A DNA stretch of 64,000 nucleotides from Cristatella mucedo (taxonomy: Eukaryota; Bryozoa; Phylactolaemata; Cristatellidae), in the NCBI GenBank assembly GCA_009760855.2, contig WPIO01000015.1:5373501-5437500 (forward strand), read 5' to 3'. The notes beneath the pieces were generated by a model. The model was not told where the DNA came from. It worked only from the letters and a program-made list of their open reading frames with translations, and made no database searches. Both the position numbers and the translations under genes were made by a program. Within the stretch, counting starts at the first letter, position 1. Each line of letters opens with the position of its first letter. This document shows, piece after piece, positions 56,160-64,000 of the stretch.

Positions 56160-57570
56160 CAAGCTTACTGCTCAGTTGCTCATGTCAAACGTTTTTGTAA
56201 CCCGAGTGGTGTCAAGCCAACTTGAATTTTCGCAACCAGGTCTACTGGATAATCGCAGATTTCCTCGGCGGCCGAAATTCTTCTGCAATATAGTCTAGTT
56301 AAACTTGTAAAGTCAGGGGTCAGCTTGCTCATTTTTAGCAAAGGCCCTCGGCCTGAGCGAGCCTGCTGACTTCAAATAGGTCCAGCATACGTACAGACAC
56401 CGTTGATGACGCCAGTAAATTTACGGCTCTGAATCGGAGTTCCTAATTAGCTCTAGAATTTCGGATAACTTTTCCGAAGACGCCAACTAGGCGCAGGAGT
56501 CCGATTTTTTGCCACGAATACGGCATTGCAAGGCTATCGTCGTCTGCCGCACCAGCGGCACCCCGCCGGCTGGCTGCCTAGACGCAATATTGTGCATTCA
56601 ACGGCCCTTGACCCAGATCTGTAGGTGCCCCAGCTCACAAAGTTTCGAACAGCATCCTAACCAGAATCCAGCAACAGTTGAAATAGAATAACTCGTATAT
56701 TAAACAGCAACTCTTACAACAAAATGTCCGCGTTAATTTTATTCTCGGAGAATCAGAACAAGTAGGATGTAACTGAGGTGCCACTCTTTCCTGGCGCTGA
56801 ACGGCTGAAAGTTTCAGCGGCCGATTGTTTGATTAAGGCATGGTTCGCTGCAGACGTATCCACAAGGTGCTTCAGAATTTGTCTAACATAAATAAGCCCC
56901 TTTATTTCTGTCTCTAGAAATGACATAAACGAAGAGCATCGGGAGCACTGCTGTCGGAGTGCATTTTTTGAATGAAGCCTGACCGACACAGCAAGCGATG
57001 GGGGCGTCGGTGCGGACTTGAGCGTTAATGCCGTCGAACCTCAGAAAGAATCGTGTATGTCTCCAAGAGCACAAACTTACAGATAGCGATCAATTCAAAT
57101 TGCGTTATCTCACATTTCTTTGAAGTCAGACAGATTTAAGCAGCATCATCACATGGTATCATCATCATTGGTCGTCCAAAGGCAATGGCTCGCCATTGGC
57201 GATTGTGCAGTGGCAAGGCAGGGATTTCCCTCCGCCGCTTCGAGCGCTCGCAAAAATAGTGACAACTATAAAATTAATTATGTTTTTAAAACTTTTTGTT
57301 TTTTAAACATTAAACTGTTCACTTCATCACGGGGGCGAACACCTCTGGCTTTACTGGCTCTTGCACTATGCTAAATATCACCGAGCCCCATTGCATCGAT
57401 CTTCCTTGATGTACCTCACAGCTACGGCGACGGTAGCAGAGTTAAAGAGATGCTCCCCGCGCTACCACGATGTAGCACTAGATTGAGCACCTATCCAGTC
57501 AAGTGGGTGACTGCGCATCACCACTCTCCGAGGTGCTTGTGAGACGCTAGTTGCACGTCATACGCACTGG
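56160..57570. repeat. Long repeat module M, copy 3
   Basis: TTGACCCAGATCTG (56608), TTTCTGTCTCTAGAAATGAC (56905) and TGTCGGAGTGCATT (56951) match module M copy 2; the 57430-57610 segment matches 40100-40310 of L2. It again precedes a core. Confidence 0.68.
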
Positions 57571-57935
57571 GCCAATCACTCCAGTCGGTGACCCTTTGCA
57601 GAGCTGAACTACAGATCGCTGAGGCTTCGTTTACCTTGCTTAGGTAGCACAAATGACCTCAATACGTTTGCTAGCTAGCATTGGCGTCAAGCATTTGGCT
57701 GACGTTTCAATTTCAGTTCACCAGCTTCGCCCAGGCATTTTCCCTCTGATGGTTTTCGCTTTTAATATTCTCAGATGATTGCTGGTCCGTATGACAATGA
57801 CAGATGTCGTACGATGCCGACCTGAAAAGTAGCCTTGAGCGGTCTGCAGTGCTTCGAAGATGTTGCAGTGCTTCCCCGTAGGGCACTTTAACACCCTTTT
57901 CGATCAATCGGTAGAGTAGCGCTCGAGCAGACGAT

Positions 57936-60559
57936 TCTTCACATGACGTTGCACCGTGCTGACTGGATGCTAGAGTGGGCGCTGCCTGCTTAGAGTTTGA
58001 GCAATTGTGCTCACGTCCCGGTAACCGAGCATGCGCTGACACTTCTCGCTATCCAGTGGGGCTGAGAAGTGGCTTGATAGTGACTAACCCTGCTCATCGC
58101 CAATGCCACAATGGGCGCTTTACAGGGAAACTACATTTCGGCCTGTACGTGAACACAGCAACACATGTCTGAAAATGATTTACTAACTCATCAATACAGG
58201 CTGTTCATCTAGACCTGACACGAAAAGATAAACTAAAATGAAATTCAAAGCCTAATAGAGGCAGTACATGCAATGCGTCGGCAGCGCCGAGCTATAGTGT
58301 AAGTTTCGATGCTTGCATGGGTGGAGCTGCAGGGTCACGCGCATGGAGTGACGGAGGCCGTGCGATAAATATGAACGGTGCCATCAAAAAAGAAATTATA
58401 ATAAGGATAATAAGAATACACTTGATAAAGCGCCCTCGGAGAACTCAAAATCTTTCTAGGCGCTTTAAATTTGCTGGTGAGGTGTGGGCGTAACAACGCT
58501 GGTGGTGCTCGAGGACAAGCGTATATAATGGCCTTGTGGCTGTCATGTAAGCATCACTGGGGCGGAGGTAGAGCTATTATAAAAGTGAGAGAGAGAGAGA
58601 GCGAAGGAATAGTTTGGATGCAAAACCAAGCACAAGTAGACAATATTTCACTTCAGGGCTAGGGTGGTCACACGATTCAGTGCTGACCCCTTGCAATTGA
58701 ATAAAAATATTTAGCCGATTCTACCTGTCTGGAGCGACCAGGGAGCTTGTATGCAGCGCATCTTTTACTTGTGCGGAGTGGCATGGGTAGTCTGGCTGGG
58801 CAGTACTGCATCGAAGAGTGACCAAGACAACAAATCTGAGGTAGGGTCGGATCCGGTATGAATATGAGAAAACATATGAAATACGCCTACTTAGCTGCAA
58901 GATCAGCAAGCAATAGTTCCACAGTCACCAATTTCGAGGATCGCTGCGGCCAAGCTATATAAAACACGATTAACTTAGCAGCAGTTTAATCATCACCCAC
59001 TTGTAGGATTTCACATAATGTACTCAACAGCTATGATTTTTTCCAAAAGTTTTGAACAGTAGCCAACCGTATTCTACTCCCACTTTAAGCTTTAGCTAGA
59101 TGGTAGCGAATGTGCAGAAACGTCGTGCTGTGACGACGTGACCATCCATTAAACATCAGTAGTAATGGCAGAGCATTATGGTAGCCTGCTGGATGTCTTT
59201 ACTCACTGAGCTACTCCATCCGCGCCCTTGCTTGCTGACTTCCTTCACCCTTTGATCCCATGGTGCTTAGACTCTCGTAAGCCTCATAAAGCCGTGTCTG
59301 CTAGCAATCTCCGTTGCAGAAGATTTTTCTTACCCGAGGCAGCCGCAATTGCAGCACTCTCGCTTCTTAATGACATGTGTCTGAGTCGTTTACAACCTTT
59401 TCCGGGTAAGAAAACAGCGTTTTATTTTAGGATGAACACTGCTGCAGATGTTCTGCATCATATCCGGGCCGTTGTAACACTGGTAGTTATCTAGTCTGGT
59501 AGGGGTACTTTTCTGTGCCGCAGGGATATCTGCCTTTAGCAACTAAGAGACCAAGTTTCCCGGTAACTGCAGTCCAACGTTGCACCTGAATGGTGTTGAA
59601 GGTTAATTTAAAGCGCAACGACTACATTCCTGACTGTGTAAATGGCTGCTAGCTTCATGAACGCACTCTTTTGAGGGTAACTAAGTATATGCATTTATTA
59701 ATCCCTCCACCTGCAAGGCCGTGTTCTTTTCATCAGGTCATCAGGTGATAACGTTACAAGTCAGAGTGATTTTCGTGGAATGATTACTCTCGTTCTTATC
59801 CTGGGGCTTAAAAACGTAGTTCTCATTAATGTTCTACATTATAGATCTCACACGGAACCAGCTTCTGGAGTCATGTCCGGTTGCTCCATGCAATAATCAC
59901 AATAATTAAAAAACACACTCACACTTATGGTGGAAATGCCTCCGAAATTTCACTGGGTTGTATGGTTATTGCCATTTTCCGTGATACCAATGAAAACGAG
60001 ACGGAACACCGTGAGCTTCTCAAAGCGCATCTAATCCTGCCTGAGTATAACTGGCATTACTCTGCAGCTGTTCAGATGCTGTGTCAGTGAATAACTCCAT
60101 AATATTGATATAAAAATAGACCAAGGTCATCCGTTGAATCACTGCGGTACGACCTAAATAAGAGGCCTTTGCTAACTCCTTAGTCCTCAGCTTCTTTTTG
60201 TACCTTATCCCGTTTGCTGATGTCTTATGAAAAGGCAATCTATGCTTTCACAGCTATGCATAGGACAGCTTGTTGTACATTTTTTCTATCTTTACCAGCA
60301 TTTCAGCACCTCAAATTCTCTAAAATCTTTTGCAACAAGTATAGCAGTAAACTTTCTTAAATTGAAGACAGTTTAAAAAACTAAGTAGTTATGGTAAAAC
60401 CGAATGTGATTAAGAAATCCCTTACAGTCGGCTCTGCCAACATAGTTCTGATTATATCTGCACGAAACCTCTTTGTCATGTTCCAAGGTGACTTCATTAG
60501 AAGACCACGTCAACTGCACAGTGAAGTCTGTCTACTTTCAGCTGCATAACTTTGCTAAA
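57936..60559. repeat. Long array unit L5, diverged
   Basis: It starts at the core ACGTTGCACCGTGCTGACTGG. AAAGCCTAATAGAGGCAG (58248), AGCTATATAAAACACG (58953) and CAACAGCTATGATTTTTTCC (59023) follow in unit order about 1.06 kb after the core. After about 59100 similarity is no longer obvious; frames at 59228-59494 and 59881-60090 carry no recognised motif. Confidence 0.6.
58390..58475 (-). mobile_element. LINE family A, tail only
   Basis: AATACACTTGATAAAGCGCC, GGAGAACTCAAAATC, TTCTAGGCGCTTTAAATTTG: the hairpin and its short tail inside unit L5. Confidence 0.82.
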
Positions 60560-61320
60560 ATTGGTGCTTGATTACACGGGGATACCACATCTAAATTAGT
60601 CCCATCACATGTGACATCCCGTTTTAACTTCTGTAACTCACTGTTTGTTGGTCTACCGGTGGCCTGTGCAATCAAGAACTTACAATAAATGCAAACTCCG
60701 CTGCTAGGCTTGTCGGTCGTGAGCTTCACGGCTGCCGCAATACTGCTGGTTGACCAGCAGTTGCTCCCAGTCATGCAACACATCAAATTTAAGGTTTCTT
60801 CATTCACTTCTAAGTCCCTCCATTCTTTAGCACTAGCCTACTTGTTAGATCTACTTCCCCACAAAGCTAAGAATCGTAACATCCGCTTTTCGGAACAAAT
60901 CTAACTGTTTACATATACATCGTAGAAATCTTAAGTTTTTCGGAGACAGAACTTTTATTTCCTGGGCTCCCGAATCCTGGAACTCTATCTGAATTGCGTC
61001 ATGACATCCCCTGACTAGACCACATCTAAAAAAGAATTAAAAATGAACTTATTCATCACGACGTTTAATTGCTCATTTTGATTTGACCTGTATGCGCTTA
61101 TACGTGCTGACACTGTATAAGTTGCCCCTAACCACTCTTACATGTTGATTCTGAGCACGTCACCCATAACCATGTTATTCTTGTTGTTTATCGAGCATTG
61201 TACCACCAACCATTCGATCGGTCTTCCTTTGCATTAATTTCAAAGTGCCTGGAAAGTGCTTTAGTTCTTCGAGGTCGCTATATTGATTGTATTTATATCA
61301 TCACTCTTATTTTTATTATT
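60560..61320 (+). mobile_element. LINE family A, 5'-truncated copy
   Basis: Plus-strand frames give TSRFNFCNSLFVGLP and, out of frame, QHIKFKVSSFTSKSLHSLAL and YLLDLLPHKAKNR (60689-60904). The spacer TGCTGACACTGTATAAG follows, then an eroded hairpin and T-rich end. Dead copy. Confidence 0.85.
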
Positions 61321-61960
61321 TTCTTCCCTACTCAACTGGATGCTCTAGCCTGCTTAGTCGTCATGACTGTGTCGGCTACGCCTTTCAGGAGTGCAATTTT
61401 CATCGTGCTTTTTTATATCCAAGGAATGATTCACAATGCTATTTGGTAGTTAATTCTGCCACATGCTGTCTCAAAGTAACAGTTTCTGCCAATGCACGTT
61501 GCACTATTCCTTGCCGCTGCCAGCTGGTTTAAACGTAAGAGACCAGCGACCGATCATCCGTTATTTTGTTGTTCCCTTTCGCTTTGCCAATGAGGTCGGC
61601 TAGCAGCTACGAAGGTTCTCGCTCACTTAAGCTCGTGAATGACAAACTATCGGTCCCTGTACGAGGAGAAGGAGGTTGATAAGTGGAAAGAGTGAGAGAA
61701 GAATGAGGAGAATGCATATCGACGCTTCAATTCCACGGTCCGCCATGTTCACCGCCCAATTCATTCCTCCGGCCTCCACCATTATGAAAATTATGGAGTC
61801 GCACAGGTTAAGCAGGGAGCCCCAACTGCGTTCCCTACCGGTGGCGCTGGACTGACCACTCGGCAAACAGAGGTCAGCGTCGGCGACAGCTGGATATTTT
61901 GAAGAATCTCCGACCGGCTTAACTGAATACTTAAAGCTGGGCGCGTCTCTTGGTATTAAA
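61321..61960. other. Transition to GC-richer unique DNA
   Basis: No repeat family recognised from here on. Minus-strand frame 62061-61627 is open but shows no motif. Confidence 0.4.
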
Positions 61961-62379
61961 GTCTCATTGGGGCGTCGCTCGTACTCAAGGCCATTGCCGT
62001 TTCTGTGCCATCGCTGCAAAAGAGAGCCGCTAGCATACCCTCGACTGTCGCATCTGGTCAAAGCTCATTCGCCAGAGTTTCTTGGAGAGTTCTCAGGACG
62101 CCGGGGCCGCCTCCCCGTTTTGGTTTCACTTCGGACGCGCTCCGGCTCCTGAACGATCCGCTACGCTCTTCGAAGCGCTCGATCGCCAACGAAAAGCTTA
62201 CCCGATTGGTGACCAAGTTCTACAAGAGAGACAAGATATCGTCCAATTGGAGCGTCAGCTTCTTTGCTCCGATTTCCAATCAACCTTGTCCGCCGTCTGC
62301 AGACTCCACTGCCAGCACGTCGCATTCTAACCAGTCTATCAGCTCCCTGCAGTCGCTGCTGAGCGGATTTAATTGCTGA
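61961..62379 (+). other. Candidate coding exon, unknown product
   Basis: One frame is open from an AAAG near 61960 to a TGA at 62379. It reads RFGFTSDALRLLNDPLRSS and NEKLTRLVTKFYKRD, then a Ser-rich C-terminal end (SLQSLLSGFNC). It looks more protein-like than its neighbours, with a mixed charged and hydrophobic middle, and would be a 3'-terminal exon. But two other frames and the minus strand are also open for 80-95 codons, there is no recognisable domain, and the splice acceptor is weak. It could equally be non-coding. Confidence 0.22.
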
Positions 62380-62569
62380 GACCGACTCGACGGCTACTCG
62401 TTCGAGGCTCGTTTCCACTAGAGTTTCTTGACGATTTGCGGCAAGCACTCACCGTAGACAAGTGCTAAAATATAGCAGGCTGGCGGCATCAGCACGATAT
62501 CCGGGCACTTCGAGAGCATTCGTGGGCGTCTGCTTCCACCGGCCATTTACTCGCCGACCGCTCATTTTC

Positions 62570-62835
62570 CCTTTCTGCCCTCTCTCCTTCCCTCATTCTG
62601 CCTGTCAGTCTGCATGTCTGTCTGCCTGTCTGCTTGTCTGTCTCTCTCCCTGTCTTGTTTTTTACTCCATCTCTGTCACTTCCTCCCCCTCTCTGTATTA
62701 CTTTCTCCCTTTTTTCTCCCGCTTTTCTGTCTCTCTGTCTTTGTTCTCTTTCTTACTCCTCTCTCTCTTTTTCTCTTTCTCTTTACATCTTGCTCTTTTT
62801 CTTCAGACTCTGGCTCTAACGTCATTGCTCCCTTC
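62570..62835 (+). repeat. Pyrimidine-rich (CT) tract with TCTG/CCTG repeats
   Basis: About 260 bases are almost purely C and T, with GTCTGTCTGCCTG-type repeats at 62610-62650. Overlapping open frames here only reflect the simple composition. Confidence 0.85.
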
Positions 62836-62839
62836 ACTT

Positions 62840-64000
62840 GATACCATTCACTAGCGACAGACGCCCGCGGCGGAGCGGCGGTCACTTAGTCGCGAGTTCC
62901 TTCACCCGTCCGGCCGCAGCTCAGCTGTCAGCATAGCGCGCCCCACAATAGGACAGCGCGACGGCGCGAATTAGTCGCGGATGGCTGCTCTCGTGCTGTT
63001 AGTCGCGGAGGTTGGCTCGCCCGCTGGGCTGACGGCAGCGCGGCGCTGGCGGCTGCTCGCGAGTCTTCTGCGCGGCCGTGCCGTCGAGGCATGCCGCCGA
63101 GGCTCGCGGGGCGGCGCGGTGCGGCGCGGCTCGATTGACGCACGGGTCGCAGTCGATCGGACGAGCGAAGCTGCTCCATAGTCCATCTGCAAAGCTGTTG
63201 GCACGAGCTGGCGAAAGCTCCGACTAAGAAACCTGCGCGAAGCTCGGGTAGCGAGTCCGCAACGAATGCCCTGATGTGCCACTGAATGTCGCTCCGGGTC
63301 GGCGGCGCTGAAGCTTAAATTTAGCGTCAGCTCAATCTGATCGCGATGGCCCGTTCGTCTCGGCCGATCCGTCGCCGCCACCGCCACGTCGTCGTCCGGT
63401 GGCAATCAGTGGGCCGGCGTCGTAACCTCGGGGCATCGTTAGATGCACACGAGCCATTCCGCTGGCGATCCCGTAGAGTGAACGTTACCGCCGATCGAGC
63501 ATTCAGAGAAAACTATAAGTAGCAAGCGATGGGATTTGTACGAATGTCGCTGGAAGGTGGAGCGTCGGATCGCGACATTTCCCGTAACTTTCAAAGCGCC
63601 GCTGTGACGCGCTATAAGTTACCATCGCCAATGCATCGGCGTGAGCCAGAGCTCGCGCCCGGCAAACGAGCGCGCTTAAGGCGAGCGACGTTTACAAAGG
63701 TCTTACTCTATCGGTAGTCCGGTCAGGGAAGGTCCAGTCAAGGCCGTCTTTTTCGGCCGCGATGCAAAAAACTGAGTAGGCAACTCTCTCTCGCGACCCG
63801 TCGCTGCGCCGGCACCAAGCGACACCAAACGTCACTTGGCGGCCGCATCGAGGCCGCGATCGCTCATCCCATGTCGCTCGAGCCTCTTCGCTCGGTGTCG
63901 ACATGGCGAGATTGAAATGAAGAGAGCAGAGATGGAGTGAGCGGAATTAGAGGAAGCGGAAATAGTGCGAGCGGAAACAGAGTGGCAGAGTCGTCTACGG
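62840..64000. promoter_or_regulatory. GC-rich, CpG-rich island, probable 5' region of another gene
   Basis: Composition changes sharply to many CG dinucleotides, unlike the rest of the window. Open frames exist on both strands (62981-63181 plus, starting ATGGCTGCTC; 63405-62971 minus; 63529-63717 plus, preceded by AACTATAAGTAG; 63904-63692 minus). None has a recognisable domain, so direction and start cannot be decided. A purine-rich GAGCGGAA repeat closes the window. Confidence 0.45.

Noticed and set aside
59228-59494. 88-codon plus-strand frame
   Set aside because: Lies in the diverged tail of an array unit; no domain and no conserved frame.
61627-62061. 144-codon minus-strand frame
   Set aside because: No domain, no clear start or splice context, and it overlaps the candidate plus-strand exon.
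62462-62854. Long Ser/Leu/Phe/Cys-rich frames
   Set aside because: Produced by the CT tract; three overlapping frames show the same simple composition.
62971-63405. 144-codon minus-strand frame rich in Arg and Ala
   Set aside because: Composition reflects the CpG-rich DNA; open frames exist in several phases.
63529-63717. Weak resemblance to a Tc1-type helix-turn-helix (SDRDISRNFQSAAVTR)
   Set aside because: Too short, no downstream transposase and no inverted ends recognised.

Overview
This window is eukaryotic and animal. The only clearly recognisable host gene is a Cys-loop receptor subunit of the nicotinic acetylcholine receptor (nAChR) alpha type. It lies on the minus strand and is split by phased introns with GT/AG boundaries. 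The rest is dominated by LINE 3' ends, tRNA-derived SINEs, microsatellites and a long, diverged tandem-repeat region. The repeat load, large introns and moderate GC suggest an invertebrate; a lophotrochozoan or flatworm is possible, but the sequence does not fix the taxon.

Left part (1-8.3 kb): three well supported nAChR exons, 7733-8007, 6704-6858 and 282-820, read in that order on the minus strand and join in phase. A tentative first exon sits at 8183-8242. The gene runs off the left edge, so M3, the cytoplasmic loop and M4 are outside the window. The 5.9 kb intron between 820 and 6704 holds several LINE and SINE pieces. The pore-forming M1-M2 linker and M2 are unusual.

8.3-13.8 kb: mostly unrecognised DNA with three SINE copies, some hairpins and a decayed fragment carrying a retropepsin-type active-site motif.

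13.8-61.3 kb: a nested repeat region. A core of about 0.3 kb recurs at least 13 times and up to about 17. Between about 15 and 29 kb it sits in units of about 2.5 kb, often as tandem pairs. Between about 29 and 60 kb it sits in longer units of about 5.2 kb. One unit is interrupted by a 1519-bp solo LTR with a 4-bp target duplication (GAGT). Subtracting the LTR brings that unit back to the length of its neighbour (5.21 against 5.20 kb). LINE 3' ends, some only the last 80 bp, interrupt the units in both orientations.

Mobile elements: LINE family A (L2/CR1-like) ends in a stem-loop followed by ATT repeats. The tRNA-derived SINE family A carries the same stem-loop at its 3' end, which suggests a LINE/SINE partnership. 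LINE family B is a second L2/CR1-like lineage with a degenerate reverse transcriptase. SINE family B is tRNA-like and recurs at matching places in successive 5.2 kb units.

Right edge (61.9-64 kb): composition changes to a pyrimidine tract and then GC- and CpG-rich DNA, probably the 5' region of another gene. No product could be assigned there.
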